Assembly (NCBI RefSeq): GCF_003597395.2
Contig: NC_133770.1
Coordinates: 97,491,320-97,555,319 of the forward strand
Reading direction: 5' to 3'
Length of the DNA: 64,000 bases
Origin: Chelonoidis abingdonii
Lineage: Eukaryota > Chordata > Testudines > Testudinidae
Shown: in pieces, positions 22,524 through 34,425 of the stretch
Numbering within the stretch: position 1 is the first letter of the stretch
How the letters are laid out: each line of letters starts with the position of its first letter
Made by a program: the position numbers and the translations under genes
Notes under the pieces: model-generated
Seen by the model: the letters and a program-made list of their open reading frames with translations, nothing else
What the model was told of the DNA's origin: nothing
Databases searched by the model: none

Positions 22524-24775
22524 ACATTTTTCTTAAGTATTTTTTACTCTCTTCCTTTAAAATGCCTAAATTAATTTGTAGAGTCTTTTTCCCAGTGGTT
22601 CTGCCAGGGACAAGAGGGGTCAGTGATACCCCATTCCCCACTGAAACAGGCCACACTGGGCATTCTGAGGGATTAATGGCTGGCCAGGGCTGGCTATGCA
22701 TCTCCTCATGTCATTACTCCCAGAGTTCCCTAAAATCCAGTGTCAGGCCTTCTTAAGCTGTTCGCTGGAGCTCACCCTCCCTGTTTTAAAATGGATCCCT
22801 TGTATGAAAAGGGGGCATGGAAATGTAAGACAGCCTCTGAAGATATTATGTTTCTACTCTGTTTACAGTGGGGATATGACCCACACAGTTTGTGGGGGAA
22901 GGGGAAGATGCTGCTATGGAGATGGGGCAATTCATATGTGGAGGGACCCGGGGGCATCATCCAACCCAATAGTTACTTTATAAAGCCATTGCCACCAAAG
23001 CACTCAGGAATACATCACAATAAAACAAAATCTAAAACCTAATAAAAGGAATTAGCACTGGTTAAAGTCTGAGAAATCAGAGGAGAGGTTTAAAGAGGAA
23101 ACAAAACCTCTTTAAAACTTACCTTTAAATAATAAGGTTGTAATTGTTTTGGTGGTAGCTTTTCTTTTTTTTTTTAAACAGGAGTAGGGAAGGACTGAGG
23201 TGAATGTCAAGAGAACTGATTTAATCATAATAAGACCTCCACAAGGAAAGCCTATTGACTTAAAATAAGTGTGATGGTTGAACTTGTGGTGTTTGAATGT
23301 ATATACTATCAGACCAATGGTCAGGACGAGGTTTTCGTGGCTTGGTCTTTTGTTATTAAGATCTGTTAATACTAAGTCCTCTGTTCCTTTAATCATGAAG
23401 GATTTTAGAACCCTTACTTACTGAACATCTAGGGTTATCTTTACCGCTACTCAAATGTAACCACCTCTGTGGTGAATGTACCAGCAGCAATATGCCTCCA
23501 TTTTAGGAGATGTGAATAATAATTTACCCAGCTGAAACTGTATGTTGAATTTTTTATGTTGGTGGTATGTACAAGATCCAAATAGGAATTTCCCCGAGAA
23601 ACAGGCTACTATAACTCTAGACTTACTAAAAAGGCAGTAGGATTAAGACATGAAAAGCATTTAGGGATGTGATGGCATATATGAGACCCAGTCTTGCTCC
23701 AGTTGAAGGGAATAGCTTAATTCCCATCAGCTTAACTGAATATGGAGTTCTAGATTCATCTCTGCATTCTGGCTGCTTTGAACTGTTCCGGCAGTGGAAT
23801 ACTGCCCTATATTTGACTTAACTAACTGGTTAAGCCAGGCTTACATTTCATTTTGCATCATGGAGTGGTACAGTTCAACTAGAGTATATGATCAATGAAT
23901 TTGATTAAAAGTTGGTAATTTGACCAGCATAGGAGCTAATCTTAGAACCATATTGTGGTATTAGTTCAGAACTGACTCACCGTTACTTCCTGCATTATTT
24001 AACTTTTCTTTGGAGGCTTCCTCTGCAAGTAGTAACTGGATTCAAACTTGCTTGATTTCGGAGAGGTGACGGATGAGGATTGACATGTTTGGAGCGTTCA
24101 TTTATATAGACTAAATTAAAGTAATCTCAAATCTCTTTAACTATGTGTTGCCTTTTTACCAGATAGTAAAGTTAAAATACATGTTGCTTGTTTTTAATGT
24201 ACTCAACCATCATTCAGAAATAACTTCATGCATTTTACTTTGTTGGATTGTTATTACTCCACAGAAGGAATTGCTAGGATATACTCTAGCTGACTACACA
24301 GTATATTTAGTCCCAAAAAATCATGATGATGCACTAACCCTGTCCTCCTTACATATGTTTGTTACAGTGGTTGAGGGTTTTTTTCATAATGCAGGTTTTT
24401 AAAGTTCTAGCCATATGTATTAGGTGGATCACTAATACACATTTAGAAAATACATTCAGTTTGTACTTTATCTTGAATTTCTGCTTTTTCTCTTGTCATA
24501 GACCCTGGCTCTGTATTTATCAAACTAAGTTTAAATAAAAACTCAAGACTATCAAATAACAAAGCCAAAACATACCTCATAGCAGAATACCCAATATTGG
24601 TGTTTAAGCAAAACAGTTATGTAACTAAACACTATGTAGGGGTGACCAACCTTCATCAGATGGATGCCCAGGTGGTGGACTGGGGGAATGTTCTGCAGAC
24701 ATATAGTACAGCTGAAACTATTCAATAAGCAGTCATGGAGCAACTGGCAATCTCTCTCAGCAGAGTGTAATGAGT
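22524..24775. other. Intron sequence, no feature recognised
   Basis: 22560-22990 is somewhat GC-richer and gives overlapping short open frames on both strands without family resemblance. The rest is AT-rich and unique. Confidence 0.45.
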
Positions 24776-24985
24776 TAGCTGGCGGCAGGGCTACCTCTCT
24801 TCAGTTGCAGTGCTGCAAAAAAGCCATCTTGACAAGAGTCGTAAGGCTATTTGCGCAGAGGCTCCAGCACTCTATTGCCAGTGTAGACACTTGATTGCTT
24901 TCTGCGCTGTAATTGGCCTCGAGAGTTGTCCCATAATGCCTCAAGTGACCACTCTGCTCATTGTTTTGAACTCAATTCCAGGCCA
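24776..24985. mobile_element. Possible fragment of a turtle-type MITE
   Basis: GCAGTGCTGCAAAAAAGCC, CCAGTGTAGACACTTGATTG and GCGCTGTAATTGGCCTC resemble a GTGTAGAC-type element that I associate with turtle genomes. Only one end is recognisable; the assignment is tentative. Confidence 0.35.
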
Positions 24986-24999
24986 CAAAGCAAAGTATT

Positions 25000-25680
25000 A
25001 ATGTGGAATGCTCATGCTGTTGAACATAGAGGCAAGTGTGGAACGGGCTGCATTTAGGGTGAACACTGGTGAGACCGAAGCTGTGATAATGGAAGGGAGA
25101 GGACTCACCATAAAGGAAGTCACAGGTATAGAGCTTAGGAGAGTGAAAGAATTTAAATACTTCAGATGCATAGTTGCTGACGATGGTACTTTCCTGAGTG
25201 ATGACAGCATTGTACTTGAGCTGTGTGGTGCAAATAGTGGAAGCTGACACCACTTCTCTATGGCAAAAAGATGCCAATAAAGTTAAAAGGAATAGTGTAC
25301 AAAACTGTAATTCAACCCATCTTAATATACAGAACGGAGACGTGAACAGCTACAAGAAAGGAAATCAGTATGCACTCCACCATCAAAATGAAAACATGGA
25401 GATGGTCAAATGGCTGGACACTTCATGAAAGGGAACTAAATGAGACTGTAAGGAGCCTAATGCATGTTGCTCCGATTGAAGACAAACTGAGGGAGCCTAG
25501 GCTACAATGGTAGGGCACATCCAGTGGAGCATTTGCAATGATTGTATATGGTGTATGATACATGATAGCAGTTCATGGACTAGATATCAGTGGACCTCAG
25601 AGAGACCAATCTCCAAGACAGCCTGGCACATGATCAAGAGTTTTGGAAGAAGGCCATAAAAAGGAAATGATATAGTAATA
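25000..25680 (+). mobile_element. RTE-clade non-LTR retrotransposon remnant (3' part of reverse transcriptase)
   Basis: Three frames together keep the order of the carboxyl part of an RTE-type reverse transcriptase. First (25008-25247): ETEAVIMEGRGL, then VKEFKYFRCIVADDGTFLS, the palm-thumb FKYLG..I..DG block. Second (25271-25345): MPIKLKGIVYKTVIQPILIY followed by RTET and TGA, where the family has TETW. Third (from about 25400): RWSNGWTLHERELNE, then HVAPIEDKLREPRLQW and TAG, the ..KLRE.RLRWYGH block. At least two frameshifts and several stops separate them, so it is dead. The endonuclease domain and the RT core are absent. Clade named from motif order; confidence in non-LTR RT origin is high, in the exact clade moderate. 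Confidence 0.8.
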
Positions 25681-25920
25681 CATGTTTGTGATCAAATGTT
25701 GGAGTGTTTTTACATAAATTAAATTTAACACATGACAAGGGGAGGAAGGAAGTGGCAAGGAAGAAGATGAAAAGTTATGTAACTGAAGAAGAGAGATATT
25801 AGACTAAATTCTTCCGTCATTCTTACCAATGTAAGTCAAGAATAACTCTATTGAGATACATGTAGTTGATCCTCCTCCCACTCCCCGCTCCTCTCCCGGC
25901 CACACACACATACAAGCTAA

Positions 25921-26150
25921 GTGTGTGATTCCCCTGTTTGGGTACATATAGTTGCGCTACCTCTTATCAAGCTAGCGCAAATATAAATCCACAGTAACAC
26001 TGGTGATGGCAGCGAAGGTAGAGCTGAGCTGTGCAAAGTACATACCCCTCTGCTGCGACTACCAGTGCTACTGTGGCTATGCTGCTATATTTGTGCTAGC
26101 TCAATGTTAGCTAGTGCAAGTATCTATATATGAACAGGGAAATCACACCC
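25921..26150. mobile_element. 230-bp palindromic MITE
   Basis: The two halves are imperfect reverse complements over nearly their full length: GTGTGTGATTCCCCTGTT pairs with AACAGGGAAATCACACCC, AGCTAGCGCAAATATA with TATATTTGTGCTAGCT, and CCACAGTAACACTGG with CCAGTGCTACTGTGG. A short spacer with GTAGAGCTGAGCTGTGC lies at the centre. No coding capacity. Confidence 0.75.
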
Positions 26151-26281
26151 GTAACTCATGCTGTAGATGTAGCCACAGAGGATGTAAGTAATTCCTGCTA
26201 CAATCAACAGGCGTTATTTGGATCTGTCTCACAGCGAAGTTGGCTGCTTAGTTGCATCAGTGTAAAGATGAGAGAAGAATC

Positions 26282-26421
26282 AGGCCCAGAGCTGATTTAA
26301 GCCTTTTGTAGTCATTTACACCTGAGCAAAGTGGGTGTAAAATGCTATCTGATCGGGATGAGAGTGTTTTACATCCACTTTTCACAGATGTAAATGACTG
26401 CACATGGAACAAGGCAGGCCC
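26282..26421. mobile_element. 140-bp palindromic MITE-like element
   Basis: Arms GTAGTCATTTACACCTG with GTGGGTGTAAAA and TTTTACATCCAC with CAGATGTAAATGACTGC pair around GCTATCTGATCGGGATGAGA. Outer ends AGGCCC and GGCAGGCCC. Confidence 0.6.
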
Positions 26422-28367
26422 ATGAGCTCTTCTATTTGGGGATTACATTTTTATTTCAAACACGGCATAGAAATATAAAAACTATAAAACCATTTATTTT
26501 CATAAGCATGTATTGCCGTAAGTCACCATTTTAGTTGACATTCTCCACTTTTTATTGACCTGTTTTGTGAGAAATGGCACATTTTGTAAACTAGCTAATA
26601 ACCTTTGCTCTTGCTGCTGGGAAGTTATTGAAGTACATTATGTTCAAAACTGAAATAAAAAATGTGGTTACACAATTAAAAATGATACATTTGTATTTGT
26701 AGATCATTTTATAATGTTGTAAATATTTCATTTCTTTAAAAATACTCCAAGATTTGATCACAAATATGTATTTATTAATTTTCTTTTTGCACAATAAGGG
26801 GCATATTCTCCCCCTCTTCATTGAGGAAGTCCCTCTTTAAAATGTATGTTTTACAAGTCTAGACTCAACCTTGCTTGCTCCAAGAGGTGCAAACTACACT
26901 TCCTGAAATCCAGGAGTAAAGGGAATTTACCCTACCTCCTTCCCCTTAGGGTTTTACCCAGATGAAGAAAACTTCCAAGTTCATCACATGGTTGCTTTGG
27001 AGCCCAGGTGATAGAAGCTACAACCAGAATCACTGAATCATTACATCTTCTAGTGATTCGTTTGATGCCTTTCCTTCGGAGAATGCTTAGTGGTACTTCC
27101 CTGGTGAAGAGGAAATTGCAAGCACCTAGTGAGACTCCCCTGGGGACTTTCCAGTTTTCACTGGCTCCTGTCAGTATGAACCATGCTGTGAATCTGGCCC
27201 AATGGATGATATTCAGCCCAGTACAAAGGCCTGCAGAAAGTTGTCTCCACCACTTAATCTCCAGACTCAGCAGGGGTTTATTTGGTGTAGAGGAACTTGT
27301 GGAGGCCCTCTGCACTTGGGTGAATTTCATCCTCTAATGCATGATCAGAGTGTTAATTGAGTAAGTGAGTATGGTGGTGAGGAGTGGGATTATGGCTGAA
27401 AGAATGGTACAAATTCTAGGCTGTGAAACCTCAAATAAAAGTTGATTGAACATCAAACATCTTGTGCTAGTTTTTCTTACAAACAGGGCTCTAATGAAAG
27501 GGAAGATTCTTCCCTGTCTGATAGCTGGGACAGACCTTTAAAGTAGCTCTGTTACACAAAGGTGGCTTCCCTGGATGAGAGCCCTATGCTGGAGCTAATC
27601 CAGGGGGAAGATAAAACACAGTGAGCCAGACATTGTCATTCCATTCAGACCAATTAATATTTAGATTGGGCTATTCGTCCCTACCCAGTGGCATTGCACA
27701 TGGAGGTTATTCTAGCCCTATGGCTGTAATCATTTCCATAGGATGTGTGGCCCATTTTTAGAGAATTGGGAGGGCAAAGTGTCCAACCAAAAATAGGGTT
27801 TTTCCTCCCTGCCAGCCAGTTCTGCAATTCCCAAGCGTGCAGAGTGTTTCGTTTGCTCAGTCTTACTCAGCAGGAAAATCTTTCTTCTGGGTCAGTTAGC
27901 CTGCTGTGTATTCAATATCCAAAGCCTGCCTCCTGCAGCCTGTACATCTCAGAAAGCTTATGTTATATTATCCTGGACAGAGCCCTGTGGCAATAAATAG
28001 TTAGAGATTTGAATAAAGATGTATTTGTTTATGAAATTAACATTCTGAATGACACTCTTCTTCATAAAAATTATTTGCAAATTTAAAAAGTATATACAGT
28101 TGCAATGGTACATGCTAGTGAGTGAGAAAATGATGCTGGAAAAAATTATGTTGGTATTTACACCTTTCATCATGAAAGAATTTTGAGTTAAATAGATGCT
28201 TCTTTGAGTTTCTTAGTGAAAGAGCTTTCCAGTCAGTCTTGGAAGAAAATCATCAATATATAGTTAATGCAAGAATAGCTCCTCAGGAAACTGTGTATAG
28301 AAATTGTTGTGGGATATCACAGTGCTGCTTTTGATTATTTTTGTCATATTAGTTAAAGCCAAGTTTC
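26422..28367. other. Intron sequence, no feature recognised
   Basis: 26930-27340 is more GC-balanced and has long overlapping open frames on both strands (up to 132 codons, minus, 26932-27330), but neither translation resembles a known family. The remainder is unique AT-rich sequence. Confidence 0.45.
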
Positions 28368-28375
28368 CTTTAGGA

Positions 28376-28693
28376 CAGTGATGCCGCTTGTGTAGGGAAA
28401 GCCCCTGTTGGGCCGGGCCAGTTTGTTTACCTGCCGCATCTGCAGGTCCGGCCAATCGCGGCTCCAGGTGGCTGCAGTTCACTGCTCCAGGCCAATGGGG
28501 GCTGCTGGAAGCCGTGGCCAGCACATCCCTCAGCCCATGCCGCTTCCCACCGCATCCATTGGCACAAAGCAGCGAACCGCGGCCAGTGGGAGCCGTGATC
28601 GGCCAGACCTGCACACGCAGCAGGTACGCTAACCAGCCCGGCCCAACGGGGGCTTTCCCTGCACAAGCGGCGTCCCAAGTTTGGGAAACACTG
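28376..28693. mobile_element. 318-bp GC-rich palindromic hAT-type MITE
   Basis: Ends CAGTG and CACTG with 8-bp flanks CTTTAGGA (28368-28375) and GTTTAGGA (28694-28701), one mismatch. Arms of about 150 bases pair through GCCGCTTGTG, GGGAAAGCCCC, GGGCCGGGC and GGCCAATGG words. The left arm lacks about 17 bases that the right arm has next to its end (TCCCAAGTTTGGGAAA region), so the left terminus is eroded. Very GC-rich against an AT-rich background. The apparent 100-codon open frames here on both strands follow from the palindrome, not from coding. Confidence 0.8.
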
Positions 28694-28701
28694 GTTTAGG
28701 A

Positions 28702-29950
28702 TTATTGCCCTTTTAAGTGAAGTAGTTAGGAAAACATGTTCCATTTGTAATACTCACAGTTGATACAGCTCCAATGATATCTGGCTAGAGTGAGCTGGTA
28801 GTGATTGTCAAAGAAATGAATTTTGTGACCAAGGAATATTAATATGCTGTATTCATGCATAAAAAAGAAGTTAGTTGAAATTTACATAACACTTCCTGCA
28901 CCTGCTTGAATGAACAGTTAGATTATTGTATAAGGCTGACTCAGTTAAAATGTTTCAGCTTCTGCCATTCTCAGTGGATTAGTAAAAATATTTGTGTGAT
29001 TTGACAGAGGAATTTATATTGTATTTGAGATTCTTTGAGCAAACACTAGAGAGTGAAAAATACATTATAGACCTGGTGAGCCAGTGCACGCGGGTAATGT
29101 AAACTAAAGCAATGATACAGTTTATGGAGTTGTTTTCCTTTTTCTACTTGTGAAACATCTCCCATTTTAATCTGTTAAGAATATATAGAATCTGTGGTCT
29201 AAATTGATCAATGAATTTTATTAAGTTGTAACTATCATGCTATATTAAAAAGGAAAATCCAATACGTTTTTCAGGAACAAAACTAAACTTAATCTCGGAA
29301 CATACATCCAGTTCCACCTTCAAACTTCACCACATTTATGTATTTAAGAAGGAAATGCTGTCTTCCTGGTATTTGTTTCCTTGGCTCCTTAGGGTCTTTG
29401 GGATGAGTGGAAGAAGTTGCATTTTTTATTAGGATGGGATACAGTACAGCTAATCTACCCAACTACTTACCTACTTAGATGTGTTCCTGATTAAGAATGC
29501 AGTATCCATTGCTGCCACAAATGTTAGCTTCTAGATTCCCATAGCTGTAATAAGAGTTGCAACAAAGTTGTTATAACCCGTACAACTAAGGGTCATATAG
29601 AAGAAAAAACAAAATAAGATTGAAAAAGCAAAGCACATACAGAACTCTACTATGTGTTTCCCATGTTAAAAGGTAGCGTTATACAACATAAAGGTTGAAA
29701 TCAAGCACTCTGAAGGATATAGAAAAAGTAGAGTTGAGGCTGAAAGCTCAACCTTAATTTTACCCCTCTGTGATTATGCCATTAAGAATGATCTTCTGTT
29801 ACATTATGATAAATTATTTGTCATTTTTAAACTGTTGCAAATATTTTCTTTGAACTTGGCTTGGACTTACTTGGTGCAACTTTAACTCTGAATCACCCTA
29901 AACTTTGAGGCATCTTTATGACAAAAATAATACTTTGGATTTTAAAAATG
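28702..29950. other. Intron sequence, no feature recognised
   Basis: AT-rich unique sequence without recognisable repeats. Confidence 0.45.
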
Positions 29951-29959
29951 TAATTCCTT

Positions 29960-30075
29960 GCCCTTCATACGGCCTCTGATCTCTGTGCACATTACACACA
30001 TTAATCAATTAAACCTCAGAATACCATTGTGTATTATCTCCCTTTATAGATGGAGACGCTAAGACACACAGCCCG
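29960..30075 (-). mobile_element. MIR/L2-type fragment
   Basis: TATTATCTCCCTTTATAGATG followed by GAGACGCTAAGACACACAG is the reverse complement of the MIR core (CTGTGCCTCAGTTTCCCCATC..). It is preceded by a CTCTGTGCACATTAC..TTAATCAATTAAACCTC stretch typical of the L2/MIR family in turtles. Confidence 0.55.
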
Positions 30076-30149
30076 TTTCTACTCTAAGGAAATTAGGCTA
30101 AAAGTTCCTACCATTGCCAACCTTTGTTCAGCTCCACAGATGTTAAACA

Positions 30150-30338
30150 GGCCAGATTCTGTTCCATTTGAAATCAGTAGGGTTACTTGAAAAGGCTGAG
30201 ATTTAACAAGGTACTAATCACATACCTAATTTTAAGCATCTGAGTTAGTCCCATTGATCGAGTACTAAAGTTAGGGATGTGAATCTATGCTATAGTAAGG
30301 TACTGTTCTGCATGAGTCAGGGTAACAGAATCTGGACC
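30150..30338. mobile_element. Palindromic MITE-like element
   Basis: GGCCAGATTCTGTTCC at the left pairs with GGTAACAGAATCTGGACC at the right (inner 12 bases nearly perfect). The interior has CCATTTGAAATCAGTAGGG and TTAGTCCCATTGATCG words. Confidence 0.6.
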
Positions 30339-30594
30339 AGTGTTGGGAAGCCCCATGTAGACAGGTCACCAGGTCTCTCACTACAATCTAATTAATATGT
30401 TGTTTAAAACATTAGCCACCTGTCAACAACAAGGCGCCTAACTTTGCTAACCATGATGGAGATAAACCAATCTTAGCAACTGTGAGAAAGAAATACAGCA
30501 AAGTAACACACCTGACAAACACTGTGGTTCAGTGGGATATTATTTACATGGGTGGCCCCATTGGTGTGGTAGATGCTTAGGGATGTTCCTAGCA

Positions 30595-30662
30595 GTCAGA
30601 CATTATTTTTAATCCTAGTTCTGAGACACACTGTGAGTCCATGAGTGAATCACTTAACGTCC
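30595..30662 (+). mobile_element. MIR fragment cut off by a palindromic element
   Basis: AATCCTAGTTCTGAGACACA, then CTGTGAGTCCATGAGTGAATCACTTAACG, follows the MIR core (TCTGCCACT..TGTGTGACCTTGGGCAAGTCACTTAAC). It breaks off where TCCAATTCTACTGCATTGAA starts another MITE-like piece (to about 30727). Confidence 0.5.
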
Positions 30663-30793
30663 AATTCTACTGCATTGAAGTAAACGGGAGTATTTCTATT
30701 TACCTTAGTAGGAGCAGGCTTGAGCCTTAAATTTCTAAAATGATGATGACTTACTTTTGTGAGGTCTTACTAAATGACGTTTGTGATGTGCTA

Positions 30794-30880
30794 TATGGGT
30801 CTGGTCCAAAGCCCAATGAAGTCAGTGGGGATCTTTTCATTGAGTTCAATGGGCTTTGCGCTTATAGGGTCTGACCCATA
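30794..30880. mobile_element. 87-bp palindromic MITE
   Basis: TATGGGTCTGGTCC / GGGTCTGACCCATA at the ends; AAAGCCCAATGAAGTCAGTG pairs with CATTGAGTTCAATGGGCTTT inside. One of the clearest members of the CATTGACTTCAATGGG-core group. Confidence 0.7.
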
Positions 30881-32924
30881 ATACTAATGGAGAGTCTGTA
30901 GTAGAGGTGGAGTTACGGACTCAGAAATTTTGGTCTATGAGCCCTGTTATCACTTCTCCAGATGGCATTTGGGGCATCAAAAGAAAGAGAATGTATATGT
31001 TTAGATCAGATCAGCTATTTCACTGTACAGTTAAGTGCCTAATCCTGTAAGATTCAGACTTTGAGCACCAACAAGTTCAACTGAACTGACAGGGCATTTT
31101 GAGAGTCAGACCTTCGGGTAGATCCTGGGACCAGAACACCCACTAGTTTCATTGATCATTGCAGCTACTCAGCATCTGTCATAATCAAGCCCTTAAAAAA
31201 TTACATGTGAATCCATGATTAAGTTTCTGTCTTAAAAGTGAATACTGTTTTCTGGTATCTAAGCAGCTCAGTATATTTTCAAATGGTCTAATTTTGCCTA
31301 GTTATAAGTTTTTATAGTTTTAAATTTCTTCCAGATTTCACAAATAAAGGTTTGGCAATTTTGAAACTAATTATTAATGTATTTTGGTTTATAAAATTAT
31401 GTCAGATGGTTAATAAGCACCCAGGCTCCAACTACTATTATAACATCCACAATTTACATTCACATATAAATAGGTTTGGAAGGAGGAGATTTTTATTGGT
31501 AAATGTTGATTTCACCCTGCACACACAAACCAATGAAAAAATATTTTAATCAAGAATTATCAAAATTTACAGATAGGCCAAGTAAGAAAATTGCTACTTG
31601 AAAAATTATTAGTGTGATTTAAAGATATAGACTTTTTATCTTTTGACATGGGATGTTGACAATTTGTGTTTTAACAGTTATAAAGCTGTACATTTTTGAA
31701 TTTCAGCATTTACTGTTGTTAAATAATTACGGTGTGATTTCCCCCTATTGTCTGACCCCCCCAATTTCCTGCAACTGTGAAAATTAAAATTAATAATTAA
31801 AATAATTTTAAATATAAATGTCAATATTATATGTTGAAATTATCAAAAATTAAATATCAAATTCTGCAAATCCTAAATATAAATTATATTATAAATATTT
31901 ATACAGAGGGAGAGAGACAGTGAGATACCATAGTAGGTTTATGTCTATGTAAACAAAGCTCCCTTGTCAGAATTCAGTCGTCTTTATTGGCTGGGAGGTG
32001 ATCGTGCTAATGATGATGATCACCTTCCGGATAATAGTACCTAGTTATCCATCTCATAGTAATTTAAAGATGAGCTAGAGCTCATCCATCTTTTTCAAAG
32101 GGTTAGAATGAATATTCGACTGTAAGAATTTAGAATTTATCCTTCGTGGATCAATAGATGGGTTAGACTTTTTTCCCTTTTACACCTAACATACTGCATT
32201 TGTATTTCATGTTTCTTTAAAAAATAATAAAGTGGTGTGCTATATATACTAATAAACAACATGTTTCAGACAGAAGTTATGTCCACAGGTTGAGGAGAAT
32301 GTGGACATTTTTATGGGGTAAATTGAAGGAATTATTTCATTTACCTCTTTTGGGGAGTCCAGCAGGTGTCTACAGTAATAGAGTGTAATAGTGGAGTTTG
32401 TTTCTGAGCCAGTGTCCTAGCTGCATTATGGTTAAAGGGAAAATGTCTTTTACTGAGTCACTTCCTTTTGTTGACAGTTCCTCATTTAATTTTGATTTTA
32501 ATTAATTTATGACTGTATAAAGAAAGTTTTATGTCGGAATTTGCTAAGTGTACATCAGTTAAATGAGATCTTTACATAGCACTTCAGCTTGTGAAATGAA
32601 AACTGTTTCTCTTTAGTCATATATTGCATGTATAGAGTATCTTTTAGCCCAAAGGATAATAATAGCTTTATAAGTATAATAAATGGATATACAAACCATA
32701 ACTGGGGATCGCTTCACTCACTTCTGAAACATAGATTATGTTTAATAGCACACAATAGTGCTACACTGTCGTTTCGGACAGGAAATGAAGAATACCATGT
32801 GCAGTTAAAGTTGCGGGGGCATTTTGGTGGATAGAGAGTAATTATATACTGAAGTTGGATTTGATTCTTAATACTGTCCTCTATGACCTGCTATAGAATT
32901 ATGCTCCAAACTCTAAGGTGTGTC
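30881..32924. other. Intron sequence, no feature recognised
   Basis: Very AT-rich around 31780-31910. Unique elsewhere; no gene or repeat family recognised. Confidence 0.45.
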
Positions 32925-33121
32925 CACATGAGGGAGAAAAAGGTGTTAGGTAATGTGATAACTAAAGTGTGGTTCAAAATAATGCAGTTTGTAGTTTTTG
33001 CACATATTAGTAGGGTTGAGGTAAGCCCTATAGGAAAGTGTTAGCTTTTCCTCAGCTACAACTGCCTTGTCTTCACTAGAATTTTACCTCGTTAGTTGTT
33101 TTTTTTCCTAGTGAAGGCTAG
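32925..33121. mobile_element. Worn MITE-like inverted-repeat element
   Basis: GTGTCCACATGAGGGAGAAAAAGG at the left and TTTTTTTTCCTAGTGAAGGC at the right pair weakly, and TTAGGTAATGTGATAACTAA pairs weakly with ATTTTACCTCGTTAGTTG. Resembles GTCTTCACTAG-type turtle MITEs. Confidence 0.4.
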
Positions 33122-33889
33122 ATCTGAGCTTTCATTATATAAAATCTTCCCTAACTTAACAGTTGTAAAGAAAATCTCTGATGTGAATGTAGTGTAAACT
33201 GATGCACTGACAAGTATCTGAAGTCTGCAAACCAAGTGTACCAACAGCTTTAAAAGAGTAAACTTTGCAACGTAATGCTAACCATGTAAGTGGCATTTTA
33301 ATATTGCTAATCATTTTAGCAGTAGCATCCAGCCAATGTATTATCTCCACAATTCCATTCTGCCCTCCAGGCTTTCCTGAAGGCCAAAAGTGCCCCCTTT
33401 GTTCCCTATCTGACTGCCAAAGCCTCCAGCTTTGCCTTGAAAACTCCTCTGATCTGTATTTTCAGGACAAAATTCTGCAGCTCTCTGAATATTAAAAACT
33501 TAAGAGCAGCCTAAAATTAATTAAATGTATTATCAAATTAAACAAGCAATATTCAACTTTATTGTATTGTTTGTTTTCATATTTAGTTAAATGAAACCCT
33601 CAGTGTTTAAAATTGATCTGAACTGCCACAAAATTTCTAGTCAACTCTTCTGGAGTAGCACTGAATCCAGGTCTTTTGCCAGAGAATTTAGATTGCTATG
33701 GAGCACACTGCATAAAGAGAATATGCTGAGTACAGTTCCTAAGGTAAAACTGAAGAGGTTTTGAAGAAAGAAAGTGAGTGAATGGCACCCAGGCTGAAGA
33801 GGACTGCTGGAGGCAGGCATGGGAAAATGAGAAAAGGTGTATAGTTAGTTATGGGATCAGACCAGAAAAGCAAAAAAGAGCAAAGATAA
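33122..33889. other. Intron sequence, no feature recognised
   Basis: Unique sequence; no gene or repeat recognised. Confidence 0.45.
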
Positions 33890-34112
33890 TCTAGTGGCAG
33901 CCTTTGGGAATCCTGGGTTCAACCCTGTGCTCTGCCACAGACTTCCTGTATGACCTTGGGCAAATCACTTAGCTTCACTGTGCCTTAGTTTCCCCCCTCC
34001 GACATGGAGGTAATAGCACTTTCCTACTTCACAGGTGTGTTGTGAGGATAAATACATTAAAGATTGTGAAGCACTCGGATACTACAGTAATGGGCCCATA
34101 TAAGTACTGTGG
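33890..34112 (+). mobile_element. MIR SINE, nearly full length
   Basis: Recognisable in order: a tRNA-like B-box region GGGTTCAACCC (33916-33926), the core CTCTGCCACAGACTTCCTGT, TGACCTTGGGCAAATCACTT and TGCCTTAGTTTCC, then TGTTGTGAGGATAAATACATT and GTGAAGCACTCGGATACTAC in the tail. This is the tRNA-derived MIR/CORE SINE family, old and diverged. Confidence 0.9.
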
Positions 34113-34364
34113 ACAGGTAAGTTGAGTTGGTCATGAGCATCTAGAGATGAGGTGTAGCCAGGGGCAGAGTTATGCAAGGCGCTGAAGGTGAGGTAATAAC
34201 TTTATATACTGTATTATATTTTTACTAGGGACAATTTGAGCATTCTTTGAACTGAGCTTTATTGTGAGCTTTTTTTTTCATTTTATTTTTCAGCTACATG
34301 TACTGACATTTGTACAGTCTCACATTTGTCAGTGCAAAATAGTGCAACTTTTCGTTATTTCACA
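34113..34364. other. Intron sequence, no feature recognised
   Basis: Nothing recognised. Confidence 0.4.
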
Positions 34365-34425
34365 ATGTGTTTGTGTGTATCTGTGTGTATGTATATATAT
34401 ACACACACACACTCTCTCATATTAA
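34365..34425. repeat. (TG)n / (AC)n microsatellite
   Basis: GTGTTTGTGTGTATCTGTGTGTATG passes through TATATATA into CACACACACACTCTCTC: an inverted TG/CA arrangement. Confidence 0.88.

Noticed and set aside
26932..27337. 132-codon minus frame and 109-codon plus frame overlapping each other
   Set aside because: Mutually antisense and unlike any family; consistent with low stop density, not coding.
28264..28744. Four overlapping frames of 74-116 codons on both strands
   Set aside because: They lie on the GC-rich palindromic hAT MITE, where symmetry opens frames on both strands.
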